A DNA stretch of 64,000 bases from NCBI RefSeq assembly GCF_000758705.1, contig NZ_CP009287.1:6262001-6326000 (forward strand), given 5' to 3'. The notes under the pieces are model-generated. The model was given only the letters and a program-made list of their open reading frames with translations. It made no database searches and had not been told where the DNA came from. The stretch comes from Paenibacillus graminis. GTDB lineage: Bacteria; Bacillota; Bacilli; Paenibacillales; Paenibacillaceae. A program made the translations under genes and the position numbers. This document shows positions 1 through 9,139 of this stretch, piece after piece (within the stretch, counting starts at the first letter, position 1; every line of letters starts with the position of its first letter).

Positions 1-1229
1 ATTAAATCCATTAATGGTTCATGGCATTCACCTAATCCGCAAAGCTCGGCAGGCCAATAATTCATTTCTGCATTAATGTTCGTGGTATAGTTGCTGTTCC
101 ATGGCGGCTGAACATGCGGGTTCCAGATCCCTTGGAGATTCAGAGCCTGCGTGCCGGGCCGGGAGCCTGCGATCATCAGATAGCGGCCATATTGGAACAG
201 CAGCACTTCCAGGGCCGGATCTGCCTGCCCTTTACGATACTGTGCCAGCCGGTCATCGGTTGCCAGCTCCTTAAGAGAAGGAGCTGGTGCGAGTGCAAGC
301 TTCACACGGTGGAACAAGGTTTGGTGATCCTTGATATGGCGCAGCCTTAGCTCTGCATATTCTTTGGAGGCTGAAGCCAGCTGCTTGAGGCACAGCTCCG
401 AAGGCACTGTGCCGCTGCTTCCCGGCATCTGGTCATACCCGGCATAATCGGTTGCCGCCGCCAGCCGGATGGTAACGGAGTTCGCACCGGCAACCGACAG
501 CCTTCCGTTCCCAGCCGTACAAACGCCGCCATCCGTACGGATCTCCAAGGCCGCCGCATAACTTATACCCAGGCCTTCTTCATACAGGACGGAGCGCGGA
601 TGATCCCCCGCATAATTATCGGCCACATGCGACGGGGCGCGTCCGGTCATGATCAGCGTTCCGTCCGGAGTAATCCGGAAACGGGAAGGATGCGGCGAAT
701 TCAGCTCCACTGAGAAATCCGGCAATACGTCCGGTTCTCCCCGGCCCTCCGCACGGATATGGATCGCTATAAGCCCATCGGGTCTGCTGGCCAATACTTC
801 ACGAACGATCTTAACGCCTCCGGCAGTATAGGACACGACAGCCAATGCCTGCTCCAAATCGAGCTCTCTGCGGTAATCCTCTATCGGACCTGCGGGGCCG
901 AACCTGAGCTTCAGATCCCCCAGCGGCTGGTAGGATTCCGTACGGCTGCCGAGCATTTTGGCATCGATCAGCGCTTCCGCTTCCTTGTATTTCCCCTCCG
1001 CTGCGAGCTGCTTCGCCGGAGCCAAATGGCGCAATGCTTCATAATTGGTTGTATCGCGCGGAAAGCCCGACCACAGCGTATCCTCATTTAGCTGGATCAG
1101 CTCCTCCTCCACTCTGCCGAAGACCATCCCCCCGAGCCGGCCGTTGCCCACCGGCAGCGCCTCTTCCCATACGGCGGCTGGCCTGCTGTACCACAATTTA
1201 TGCCGGCCGGTATTCCTGCTCTCTCCCAC
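1..1229 (-). CDS. Glycoside hydrolase family 95 (alpha-L-fucosidase-like), 3' part outside window
   Basis: Predicted to remove terminal alpha-L-fucose (some family members act on L-galactose) from oligosaccharides. About 409 N-terminal residues are visible and the frame stays open to the window edge. The N-terminal beta-sandwich carries the family signature ALPVGNGRLGGMVFG. The visible C-terminal part holds TTNINAEMNYWPAE, whose N-x-N pair corresponds to the substrate-contacting asparagines of characterised GH95 enzymes; the catalytic Glu would lie outside the window. I chose GTG at 1229 because AGGAGG (1237-1242) is 7 nt upstream, whereas the ATG at 1235 is only 1 nt from it. There is no signal peptide, so it is probably cytoplasmic. 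It is the last visible gene of the ABC transporter operon, which suggests that the transporter imports fucosylated oligosaccharides. The family is clear; the exact substrate is inferred. Confidence 0.88.
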   Translation of the reverse strand, partial: MGESRNTGRHKLWYSRPAAVWEEALPVGNGRLGGMVFGRVEEELIQLNEDTLWSGFPRDTTNYEALRHLAPAKQLAAEGKYKEAEALIDAKMLGSRTESYQPLGDLKLRFGPAGPIEDYRRELDLEQALAVVSYTAGGVKIVREVLASRPDGLIAIHIRAEGRGEPDVLPDFSVELNSPHPSRFRITPDGTLIMTGRAPSHVADNYAGDHPRSVLYEEGLGISYAAALEIRTDGGVCTAGNGRLSVAGANSVTIRLAAATDYAGYDQMPGSSGTVPSELCLKQLASASKEYAELRLRHIKDHQTLFHRVKLALAPAPSLKELATDDRLAQYRKGQADPALEVLLFQYGRYLMIAGSRPGTQALNLQGIWNPHVQPPWNSNYTTNINAEMNYWPAELCGLGECHEPLMDL

Positions 1230-1301
1230 GTGCATGCCTCCTGTCTTTCTCGTTTACGTCTCAAGGATAAGCGACATTTTCCTGATGTTACAGGGTAAAC
1301 A

Positions 1302-1360
1302 GCAATCGGCGGGAATCCCGGCCTTACCTGGGGACTTCCCGCCGTCTTCATGCTTTTTTT
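1302..1360. other. Inverted repeat between binding-protein gene and GH95 gene
   Basis: A 9-bp perfect stem (CGGCGGGAA / TTCCCGCCG) with a GC-rich loop lies between the two minus-strand genes. On the plus strand a run of seven T follows after about ten bases; on the minus strand there is no T run. It may be an RNA-stability or partial termination structure inside the operon rather than a true terminator. Confidence 0.4.
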
Positions 1361-1380
1361 GAATGGGTAATCAAGATTAA

Positions 1381-3114
1381 TTATTCATTCCACAGTTTCA
1401 CACGTTTTTTAACCAGTTCTTCACGTAAATCCTCTGCCTTCTCTACACCGGCTTTATTAAGTTCTCCCATGTAGGCATCCCAAACTTTATCGAAATCAGC
1501 CGGTTTGGACAGGATAGCTTCCGGAATCCGTTTCCAGGTAATATCCTTCAGCTTGTTATCAAGCACAACAATTTCGCTGTCGCCAGGAATGGTGATGTTC
1601 CAGGCAGCGCCCCAAGGCTTAACCTTGAATTCATCTTCGCTAGGGAACAGATCTTTCCAGGTGTTGGCTTTGTAGGCCGCCAGTGTTTCTTTCTCTACTT
1701 TATTGTAGCCTGCTGTAACCTGCTCAGGGAAACGGGTTGTATAGTAGCTTCCGGTTGGGTCCAATACACCGTCGCCATAGTGAGCGCTAAGCAGTGCGTA
1801 GTTCGAGCCGACATTGCCCAGTCCGGTTTCTTTTTGGAAATTGGTGGTGTCATTATATTTACGGTTATTTACATCTTCAGGAATGACGCGTTTGCCGTCA
1901 ACGACGTTGTAATGCTTGCCTTCGATACCCCAGTTGACCAGCACTTGGCCTTCATCGGAAGCCAGGTAGTCCAGGAACTTAATTGCACGCACAGGATCTT
2001 TAGCATCTACGCTGATCCCGATTCCGTTGCCGCCCATGAAGCCTGTAGGCCAGAAGGAAGCTTCCTTATACTCCTCAGACAAGGTCACCGGGAAGTGCCC
2101 ATAACCTTGATCCAGCTTGCCTTCGGCCTTCAAGGCTTTTTCCCCGTCTCCATAACCCCAGTCTTGGTCAATCAGACCAATGACGCGGCCTGTAGCAATC
2201 TTGGCTTTGTACTGGTCATACTTCTGTACGAAGCTTTCCGGATCAAGCAAACCGATGTCGTTCATATGGTTGAGCCAGCGGAAATATTCCTTCTCCGCCG
2301 GACGGCGGAAGTGATAGGTCACTTCTTGCGTGTCAATATCAATCGCATACTCTCCATCATCAGGGGAACCTGTAGTAATGAATGCCGGGTTAGTCACTGT
2401 AATGTACATGTACCAGTCATCTGCATTCAGAGTCATACCGATATTTTTGTTGCCGTTCTCATCGGTTGGATGTTTTTCAAGATAAGCCTTGATGACGTTT
2501 TCATAATCCTGAACCGTCTTGATTGGCGGATAACCGGCTTCTTTGACGGCACGGTGCTGAAGTTCAAATCCGCCGCCAGCATCAAAATATTTATTATCCA
2601 CACCTGCGTAGGTAGGAATAGCATAAATCGCATGGTCATCATCACTGTAACGTGAACGTTTCATGCCTTCTTCGCCAAGCACTTTTTTGATGTTAGGAGC
2701 ATATTTTTCAATCAGGTCCGTCAAATCCAGCATTGCCCCTGCATCTACAAGCTTGCTGATGTCGGTTTTGGCACTGATCAGATCCGGATATTCACCGCTG
2801 GCAGCAATCAGGGCTACTTTTTGTTGGGGATCACCCACTGCAAATTCCGCCTCTAAGGTTACGCCCGTTTTTTCGGTAAGAACTTTACCCACTTCATCCT
2901 GCATTCCTGTCCAGTTCGGGTTAGGGTCTGCACTGAAGTAAGTCATGGTCAGTGGAGAAGTATCCTCAGCCTTGTTAGCGTTGTTTCCCGTATTCGCATT
3001 TCCGGCTGCGTTATTACCGTTATTACCGCCGCAGCCAGCGAGCAGGCCGAGCAGCATAACAGATGTAAGCGTAATTGCCGATGCTTTGGCTTTTATTTGT
3101 CTATTACTTGCCAT
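1381..3114 (-). CDS. Lipoprotein sugar-binding protein of an ABC transporter (LplA/YtcQ type)
   Basis: Extracellular solute-binding protein (family 1) that captures an oligosaccharide and hands it to the two permeases encoded upstream. 577 residues, the usual length for the LplA/YtcQ subgroup. A basic N terminus, a hydrophobic stretch and lipobox LLAGC place the lipid-modified Cys at residue 28, followed by an Asn/Gly-rich linker (about 29-48) typical of Firmicute lipoproteins. The start has AAGGAGG upstream. It lies 150 bp after the permease gene, and a stem-loop in that gap may help the binding protein accumulate above the permeases. The downstream GH95 enzyme points to a fucose-containing glycan ligand. 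No ATPase gene is present; this class normally uses a shared MsmX-type ATPase encoded elsewhere. Confidence 0.9.
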   Translation of the reverse strand: MASNRQIKAKASAITLTSVMLLGLLAGCGGNNGNNAAGNANTGNNANKAEDTSPLTMTYFSADPNPNWTGMQDEVGKVLTEKTGVTLEAEFAVGDPQQKVALIAASGEYPDLISAKTDISKLVDAGAMLDLTDLIEKYAPNIKKVLGEEGMKRSRYSDDDHAIYAIPTYAGVDNKYFDAGGGFELQHRAVKEAGYPPIKTVQDYENVIKAYLEKHPTDENGNKNIGMTLNADDWYMYITVTNPAFITTGSPDDGEYAIDIDTQEVTYHFRRPAEKEYFRWLNHMNDIGLLDPESFVQKYDQYKAKIATGRVIGLIDQDWGYGDGEKALKAEGKLDQGYGHFPVTLSEEYKEASFWPTGFMGGNGIGISVDAKDPVRAIKFLDYLASDEGQVLVNWGIEGKHYNVVDGKRVIPEDVNNRKYNDTTNFQKETGLGNVGSNYALLSAHYGDGVLDPTGSYYTTRFPEQVTAGYNKVEKETLAAYKANTWKDLFPSEDEFKVKPWGAAWNITIPGDSEIVVLDNKLKDITWKRIPEAILSKPADFDKVWDAYMGELNKAGVEKAEDLREELVKKRVKLWNE

Positions 3115-3228
3115 GAATGAAACCCTCCTTAAATTGTTAATCTATCGTATCACAGGGAAATGCCTGCTAATACCTTGTCCAAGTCCAGCCTGCTGCAAGA
3201 AAACGGATACATCTCAGGATTAAATGAC

Positions 3229-3247
3229 AGGGGAGACCCGCTCCCCT
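3229..3247 (-). other. Stem-loop between permease and binding-protein genes
   Basis: AGGGGAG and CTCCCCT form a perfect 7-bp GC-rich stem with a 5-nt loop, 18 bp after the permease stop and without a T run. Hairpins at this place in sugar ABC operons commonly protect or partly terminate the message so that the binding protein is made in excess; that role here is inferred. Confidence 0.5.
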
Positions 3248-3264
3248 TGTAACTGAAGCTGTGA

Positions 3265-4170
3265 CTAGCTCTTCACAGCTCCAAGCGTCATGCCTTTGAC
3301 GAAATATTTCTGAATAAACGGATAGACCAACAGGATTGGCACAGTTACAACAATCGTTATCGCCATTTTGAGCGACTCCGGCGAGACTTGATTGGATGCC
3401 ATTGAAGCAATATTGGAGCGGTAATCGCCTCCATTGCCACTGGTTGTGGTCTGCAGGACCTTCATCAGCTCATACTGCAGCGTGGTCAGGTGAGGGCTGG
3501 AACCGTTATACAGATACGTGTCAAACCAGGCATTCCATTGGCCTACGGCCAGGAACAGCGAGATGGTGGCCAGCGCCGGCTTCAAAAGCGGCAGAATAAC
3601 ACGACAATAGATCGTGAAATCATTGGCCCCGTCCAGCTTCGCCGATTCCTGCAGCGCATAAGGCAGGCCGTCGATAAAGGAGCGGATAACGAACACATTG
3701 AAGGCACTGACCAGACCGGGTACAATGTAGACTGCAAAAGAGTTCATCATGCCCAGATCCTTGACCAGCATGTAGACCGGGATTAGACCTCCAGATATAT
3801 ACATGGTCATCGCCAGGAATGTCGAGACGAACTTGCGGCCTTGAAAGTCAGGACGGCTGATGGTGAATGCCAGCATGGAGGCGCTGAGCAATCCGAGCAG
3901 GGTTCCGGCTACGGTCCGTAAAGCGGATATCTTGAACCCTGTGATCAATCCCGAGAAGGTGAAAATTTTCAAATAATTGTCCCAGGTAAATTCCCGGGGA
4001 TAAATCGTGATGCCGCCGCGTACACTGTCCACTGAATCATTCAGCGAGATCGCAAGCACATTTAGAAAAGGGTATATCGTGACTACAATCACGATTAATA
4101 CCACGAGATACACGATGAAGTCAAAAACCCGGTCTGCCCAGGACTTTCCTGTAAGAGCTGTATTTCCCAC
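3265..4170 (-). CDS. ABC sugar transporter permease (LplC/YtcP type)
   Basis: MalG-like inner-membrane subunit, 301 residues with about six hydrophobic segments, the first at residues 14-35. The cytoplasmic EAA loop appears as ESAKLDGA followed by ILPLLKP, the site that docks the ATPase. GTG start at 4170 is supported by AGGAG 9 nt upstream. It is 62 bp downstream of the partner permease and 150 bp upstream of the binding protein. The LplC subgroup pairs with LplB and imports complex oligosaccharides. Confidence 0.9.
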   Translation of the reverse strand: MGNTALTGKSWADRVFDFIVYLVVLIVIVVTIYPFLNVLAISLNDSVDSVRGGITIYPREFTWDNYLKIFTFSGLITGFKISALRTVAGTLLGLLSASMLAFTISRPDFQGRKFVSTFLAMTMYISGGLIPVYMLVKDLGMMNSFAVYIVPGLVSAFNVFVIRSFIDGLPYALQESAKLDGANDFTIYCRVILPLLKPALATISLFLAVGQWNAWFDTYLYNGSSPHLTTLQYELMKVLQTTTSGNGGDYRSNIASMASNQVSPESLKMAITIVVTVPILLVYPFIQKYFVKGMTLGAVKS

Positions 4171-4232
4171 AATAATATTCTCCTTTCACGAAAAGGCAAT
4201 TTGCTGCCACGATTGGTTAAAGGGACCTTGTA

Positions 4233-5213
4233 TTACAGAAGGCTCTCTTTGGTTGTGCGTTTGAAGATTCCATTAATCGTAAACAGCAGAATTACACTGA
4301 TCACAGAGTTGAATATATTGATCGCAGTACCGTAGGAATATCTCGCCATGCCCAGCCCGTATTTCAGAGAGTACAGATCGAGCACTTGCGAATAATCGGT
4401 AACGAGGTTGTTCTGAAGTAAGAATTGCTTTTCAAAGCCGATATTAAGCAAGTTCCCAATCGACATGATCAGCAGAACGATAATGGTGGGGCGGATACCC
4501 GGCAGTGTGATATGCCATACCTGGCGGAGCCTGCTGGCACCGTCCACCCGGGCTGCTTCGTAGAGTTCAGGCCCAATCCCTGCAATAGCCGCAAGATAAA
4601 TGATCGCGTTCCAACCGGTTTCTTTCCACACATCCGATAACGTAACGATTCCCCAGAAGAGATGGCCCTGGGCCATGAATTGGATAGGTGTGTCTATCAA
4701 CCCTATTCCTAACAAGATATCGTTTACAAGACCATTTTCGCCAGACAGCATTTTGGTTACAATCCCGGCCGCAACCACCCAGGATACAAAGTGGGGCAAA
4801 TACGAGACGGTCTGAGCAAACCGTTTGAAAATGCCGAGGCGGACCTCATTAAGCAAAATTGCAAACGTTATCGGAAAAATAAAGCCTGCGACCAGGCCCA
4901 TTCCGCTCATCGCCAGCGTATTGCGCAGTGCCAGAAGGAATTGCGAATCGCTGAACAGCGTCTTAAAGTGATCGAAGCCCACCCATTCTTGTTCAAAAAA
5001 GCCGCGTGCGGGCTTGTACTTCTGGAACGCCATCGTCCAGCCCCATAACGGCAGATAGCTGAAGACGAATGCCCAGATTACAAAGGGGATCGACATCATC
5101 CATAAATACTTTTGATTCTTAAAGTTTCTCCAAAACCGTCCTCCTGAAGCAGGCTTTTTGTTGCGCATTCGGGTATCCGGCGGGATTGGAGCAGTTACTG
5201 TGTCCGCTTTCAT
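4233..5213 (-). CDS. ABC sugar transporter permease (LplB/YtbT type)
   Basis: MalF-like membrane subunit, 326 residues with about six transmembrane segments after a basic cytoplasmic N terminus. The EAA loop is EAARVDGA followed by ITLPGIRP. It is the first gene of the operon (permease, permease, binding protein, GH95). A near-consensus cre site lies 38 bp upstream of the start, so glucose repression through CcpA is likely. The YesN/YesM pair just upstream is the probable specific activator. Confidence 0.9.
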   Translation of the reverse strand: MKADTVTAPIPPDTRMRNKKPASGGRFWRNFKNQKYLWMMSIPFVIWAFVFSYLPLWGWTMAFQKYKPARGFFEQEWVGFDHFKTLFSDSQFLLALRNTLAMSGMGLVAGFIFPITFAILLNEVRLGIFKRFAQTVSYLPHFVSWVVAAGIVTKMLSGENGLVNDILLGIGLIDTPIQFMAQGHLFWGIVTLSDVWKETGWNAIIYLAAIAGIGPELYEAARVDGASRLRQVWHITLPGIRPTIIVLLIMSIGNLLNIGFEKQFLLQNNLVTDYSQVLDLYSLKYGLGMARYSYGTAINIFNSVISVILLFTINGIFKRTTKESLL

Positions 5214-5250
5214 AAAGCCCCCTCCTCTCTATGTCTATATTCTAAAACGC

Positions 5251-5264
5251 TGTAAGCGATTGCA
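5251..5264 (-). promoter_or_regulatory. cre site (CcpA) upstream of the oligosaccharide ABC operon
   Basis: TGCAATCGCTTACA matches the Gram-positive cre consensus TGWAANCGNTNWCA at every fixed position except the first W. It sits 38 bp before the first permease start, where CcpA would interfere with transcription. The function is inferred from the match and place. Confidence 0.6.
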
Positions 5265-5346
5265 GTACCCTATAAATTTGATCTAAAATCAGATGAAAAT
5301 TAGAGATTTGAGAGCGCCCCCCCGTAAACCCTACGGCAACTCTTTA

Positions 5347-5475
5347 AGTGGAAAAAGGGACACTAATTCAGCTCATTTCGCCATTGGACAAGAAAAGTGG
5401 CCCAATTAAGTTCACTTTTTCCACTTAAAGCTCAGGATTTTTTAATTTCCGGAAAAATAAGTTCCCTTATTCCAA
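5347..5475. repeat. Box-B repeat element, three boxes
   Basis: One AAGTGGAAAAAGG box on the plus strand (5346) and two inverted boxes; the aligned GTTCAC/GTTCCC positions are 5410 and 5461, 51 bp apart, and the plus box to first inverted box distance is 63 bp. The same 63/51 geometry recurs at 14422, 41864 and 50112. Apart from the cre site, the terminator and this element I see nothing else in the 430-bp gap between the permease and YesN-like genes. Confidence 0.8.
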
Positions 5476-5591
5476 CTAGCACCTGCGTAGAAGTCGGTAA
5501 ACAAGTGTTAGTTGAAATTAGGATATCTAGACCGACGAATCCCTCTGAACTCGGCCTTCAACACTCCAACAACAAAACATAGAAATCTCTC

Positions 5592-5627
5592 AAAAAAAGC
5601 AGCCCGGCTGAAATAGCCGGACCGCTC
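5592..5627 (-). terminator. Intrinsic terminator after the YesN-like gene
   Basis: Stem AGCGGTCCGGCT / AGCCGGGCTGCT with loop ATTTC, followed on the minus strand by seven T. It separates the two-component transcript from the ABC operon. Confidence 0.85.
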
Positions 5628-5645
5628 TTTTCAGTGCAAATGCAC

Positions 5646-7199
5646 TCAGTTATTTTTGCGGAAAGAACTTGGGGAGGTCCCGACATATTTACGGAACTTG
5701 GCGTTGAAATAATCAGAGTTCATGTAGCCAACCTTCTCGGCCACTTCATATACCTTCATCCCCTGCGCCAAAAACTCTTTGGCTTTCTCAATCCGCACCT
5801 TATCCAAATATGTGTTGAAATACTCGCCAGTGGTATTCTTAAACATCTTGCCCAGATAGGCACTGTTATAACTGAACAGCTCGGAAAGCGTCTCCAGCTT
5901 CAGGTTCTCGTTATACCTGCGCTGGATCAACTCCGTAATTTTCTTGATCTCGTTCCCCTTGACGCCGCTGGTCATCTGCCCGGCGATCTCAGCCAGAAAG
6001 GCAACGGATTGCTCCTGAAGGTCCTCTAGATAGCGGCTCTGGTATAGCTCTCCAATCGGCGGAAAGCGCTTGGCAGTATTATTGCGGATCTCTGGATATA
6101 CCGGCTCCAGCCTGGCTAACACCGTGCTGAGAATCCGCACGAAGGTGTCTTTGATCTGCTGCTCTCCTCCGCCGGCGGCGATCAGTTCAGCGTTGATCGC
6201 CTGTACCAGCGGCTCAATGGCTGTGCGGCTCCCGGTCTCGACGGCCAGCAGCAGGCGGCTCTCCGCATCCGTCACCTGCTCTGGGTCCGCTTCCCCGGAA
6301 CCAGTGAACAACAGGCCTGATGAATCTGCGGTGATCATCACCCCTTTGCGGTAAAAGAAGGCCCGCCGCAATAAGTCACGCGCCGCATTGAACGATTCCG
6401 CTGCCTCTTCGGGCCGGGGAACCGCCCCTCCCGCAGCAGCGGCGAAGTTGAACCCGCATGGGCAGATCAGCCCGGCGAGCTCTTCCATCAGGTGCTCCCG
6501 GCACATCCCATCCTGCAGCGGCTCCTTCAGCAGCAGGCCGATATACGGCGGCAGCACAAAAAGCAGCCGGTCTTCGCTGCCGGCGAAATGCTGCTCCACA
6601 GCAGCAATGGCCTTCCGCTCTTCGTCTTCGGTGGCATGGGCAGGCGCAAGCAGCTCTATCAGAACCACCTCCACACGGCCGGGTGCCAAACCAAGCGCAG
6701 CAGCCTGCTTGCCCGGATCATCCTCTCCGGACTCTTCTGCCGGCGGCTGCAGCAATGCACGCAGCAGACTCTCCCGGTTGCGGGTCGGCTCCTCTTCGTT
6801 CCAGCGGCTGAAGCGGTCTTCCCTGTCAATGGTTTCCCGCAGCTCTTCCAGAAGGGAAATCATCTCCTCCTCATCCACCGGTTTTAGCAAATACCCGTCA
6901 ATCCGGTAGCCAATCGCCCGCTTCGCATAATCAAAATCGGCATGTCCGCTCAAGATCAGCACATGGCTTGTCGAGCCTTCGTTCCGAAGCTCACCGATCA
7001 GCTCCAGCCCGTCCATTCCGGGCATGCGGATATCCACCACAATCAGCTCGGGATAATGAATATGGTATTTTTCAAGTGCCTGCAGGCCATTGGCCGCCGT
7101 GGCCACTACCGTAAATCCCAGCTGTTCCCAAGGAATCAAAGCTCTCAGTCCTTCACGCAGCTTGGGCTCATCATCCACAATCAGCACTTTAATCATCAT
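5646..7199 (-). CDS. YesN-type response regulator (REC + AraC DNA-binding)
   Basis: Cytoplasmic transcription factor of a two-component system, 517 residues. The receiver domain (about 3-120) has the acidic pair D9-D10, the phospho-acceptor Asp56 in VVDIRMPG and a conserved Lys in LLKP. A variable middle region is followed by a C-terminal AraC-type double helix-turn-helix (about 415-517) with the segment NSDYFNAKFRKYVGTSPSSF. It overlaps the kinase gene by 4 bp (ATGA), so the two are translationally coupled. By position and family it should activate the neighbouring oligosaccharide ABC/GH95 operon. Confidence 0.92.
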   Translation of the reverse strand: MMIKVLIVDDEPKLREGLRALIPWEQLGFTVVATAANGLQALEKYHIHYPELIVVDIRMPGMDGLELIGELRNEGSTSHVLILSGHADFDYAKRAIGYRIDGYLLKPVDEEEMISLLEELRETIDREDRFSRWNEEEPTRNRESLLRALLQPPAEESGEDDPGKQAAALGLAPGRVEVVLIELLAPAHATEDEERKAIAAVEQHFAGSEDRLLFVLPPYIGLLLKEPLQDGMCREHLMEELAGLICPCGFNFAAAAGGAVPRPEEAAESFNAARDLLRRAFFYRKGVMITADSSGLLFTGSGEADPEQVTDAESRLLLAVETGSRTAIEPLVQAINAELIAAGGGEQQIKDTFVRILSTVLARLEPVYPEIRNNTAKRFPPIGELYQSRYLEDLQEQSVAFLAEIAGQMTSGVKGNEIKKITELIQRRYNENLKLETLSELFSYNSAYLGKMFKNTTGEYFNTYLDKVRIEKAKEFLAQGMKVYEVAEKVGYMNSDYFNAKFRKYVGTSPSSFRKNN

Positions 7200-8980
7200 T
7201 TTGATACCTCCATTGGGATGCGGAAGGAGATCCTGGTTCCTTCGTTCGGATGGCTCTCGATCGTCAGTCCATACTTCTCGCCATAGGACAGTTTTAAGCG
7301 GTCATGCACATTGCGCAGACCAATCCTCGCCCCTTCCTGCTCCTCCTGAGTCTCCAGCGTAATACGTATCTGCTCCAGCCTGTCCTGGGTTATTCCCGCT
7401 CCGTTATCCGTAATCGTAAATAGGGCATGGTCCTGCTCATACCGTATCACTACTGTCACTACCGCCCCTTCCAGGGTGTTGTCCAATCCATGTATCACCG
7501 CATTCTCCACAAGAGGCTGAATGATCAGCGGCGGCATGGAGAGAGACTCTACGGCGGGATCGACGATAAAATGATATTTTAACCGCTCTTCATAGCGGAA
7601 TTGCTGGATCTCCAGATAACAGCGGACCATATCCAGTTCCTGCTTCAGTGTAACCTTGCTGCGCCCGACCTCAAGGCTGCTTCGCATCATCTGGCCGAGA
7701 AGCCGGACAACTCTGGCAATTTCCTGCTGGTTCTTCATATGGGCTTCCATCCGGATCGACTCCAGCGCATTAAATAGAAAATGGGGGTTGATTTGGCTCG
7801 CCAGCATTTTGAAGCGGATATCATTCTGCTTCTGCTGCAGCAGGCTGTTCTGCTCATTGGATACCTGCACCTCAAGCATCAGATCATGGATGCTGCGCAC
7901 CATGGAGTTGAACTGCCGCGCGAGCAGCGCAATCTCATCCTTGCCGTCGATTTGCAGCGCTGTGTCAAAATCCCCGGTACCCACCCGGTTGATATGCTTG
8001 CTGAGATGCAGCAGACGCCGGGAGAAAAGCGAAGAAAAGCTGAAAATCAGCAGGAAAGCCAATACTACGCTGATTGTGATGACCGAAAGCGCCAGCCTGA
8101 TGATCCGGTTGGGTTCTTTGACAATGCTATCTATGGAAAAGACTGAGATGACCCGCAATGCATTGCGGCTGGACTGCGGACTCAGCTCATCAATAACAAT
8201 TTGGGACGGCTCCCCATCCACTACCGCCTCATAGCTTCCGCTTCCCTGCCCCAGCAGTTTGGTATCAAACGAAATATCGGCCAATGTTTTGCCTTCCCGT
8301 TCTTTCCGGTTCGAGGCAATAATATTGTTCTGGTCATCCACAATCATGGTATCAAAGGATTCCTGGTTCAAAATCGACGTCAGCTTGTTGCTGTTGACAT
8401 TGATGACCAGCACTCCGGTCTTGCTGGACCCCTCCAGCTCTATTTTGCGGACAAGGCTTAAATACTTGTTGTGATCCCGCTCGTCTTCAATATATTCCCA
8501 ACCGATCATCCCCTCATACCGCTGTGCGCGCTGATACCACTCACTCTCTTTAATCGCAGGCGAAGGGTTAATCAGTTCCCAGTTATTAAGCAGTGATGAG
8601 TTATCTGTATATAGACGAATATTGCTGATCTCTGTATATAGCCGTAGGTATTCCCTCACATCTGTATATTCCTGATAAGCCTTCACCACTTCATAAATAC
8701 TCTCATATTTGCGGATAGCCAGCCTTTTCAGCCGGGTATCGTTGTTCAACCGGTAGGAAATATCCTGGGAGACACCAATAACTTCTTCCGTTCTTTTGCG
8801 GACCCGGTCTACATTAATGGAAGCTTGCTCCAAGGCATTGTCAAAGGCCATCGTCCTCATCTCAAAAGTCAGATACCCCCCTACCAGCAGCACGGGCAGC
8901 AAGGTCACCCCCAAAAAGGCAAGAAGCAGCTTATTACGGATTTTTATATCATTCATTAATTTGACGAACCAGTGAAACAT
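7196..8980 (-). CDS. YesM-type sensor histidine kinase
   Basis: Membrane sensor kinase, 594 residues. Two transmembrane segments (about 18-40 and 294-316) flank an extracellular sensing region of roughly 250 residues; a HAMP linker follows. The His_kinase domain carries QINPHFLFNALES with the phospho-accepting His400, and the ATPase part has PPLIIQPLVENAVIHG and DNGAGI. This is the LytS/YesM class, which usually responds to carbohydrates through a dedicated partner like the adjacent YesN-type regulator. It is the first gene of a two-gene operon. Confidence 0.92.
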   Translation of the reverse strand: MFHWFVKLMNDIKIRNKLLLAFLGVTLLPVLLVGGYLTFEMRTMAFDNALEQASINVDRVRKRTEEVIGVSQDISYRLNNDTRLKRLAIRKYESIYEVVKAYQEYTDVREYLRLYTEISNIRLYTDNSSLLNNWELINPSPAIKESEWYQRAQRYEGMIGWEYIEDERDHNKYLSLVRKIELEGSSKTGVLVINVNSNKLTSILNQESFDTMIVDDQNNIIASNRKEREGKTLADISFDTKLLGQGSGSYEAVVDGEPSQIVIDELSPQSSRNALRVISVFSIDSIVKEPNRIIRLALSVITISVVLAFLLIFSFSSLFSRRLLHLSKHINRVGTGDFDTALQIDGKDEIALLARQFNSMVRSIHDLMLEVQVSNEQNSLLQQKQNDIRFKMLASQINPHFLFNALESIRMEAHMKNQQEIARVVRLLGQMMRSSLEVGRSKVTLKQELDMVRCYLEIQQFRYEERLKYHFIVDPAVESLSMPPLIIQPLVENAVIHGLDNTLEGAVVTVVIRYEQDHALFTITDNGAGITQDRLEQIRITLETQEEQEGARIGLRNVHDRLKLSYGEKYGLTIESHPNEGTRISFRIPMEVSK

Positions 8981-9069
8981 AGCTTACGCCTCCCCTGACC
9001 CTCTTTTTCCCGGTAAGGCTGCTCCCTTGAGATACACATGCCTTACAGAAGATTGATGAACACGGTAAC

Positions 9070-9100
9070 AAAAAGCCCTCCGCGAGTAGCGAAAGGCTCT
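9070..9100 (-). terminator. Terminator after xylB
   Basis: On the minus strand AGAGCC and GGGCTTT bracket an inner CGC/GCG pairing, ending in a T5 run 35 bp after the xylB stop. The stem has mismatches, so its strength is uncertain. Confidence 0.55.
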
Positions 9101-9139
9101 TGGGGATGAAGTGAAACAGCCATTACAGCATGCGTGAAA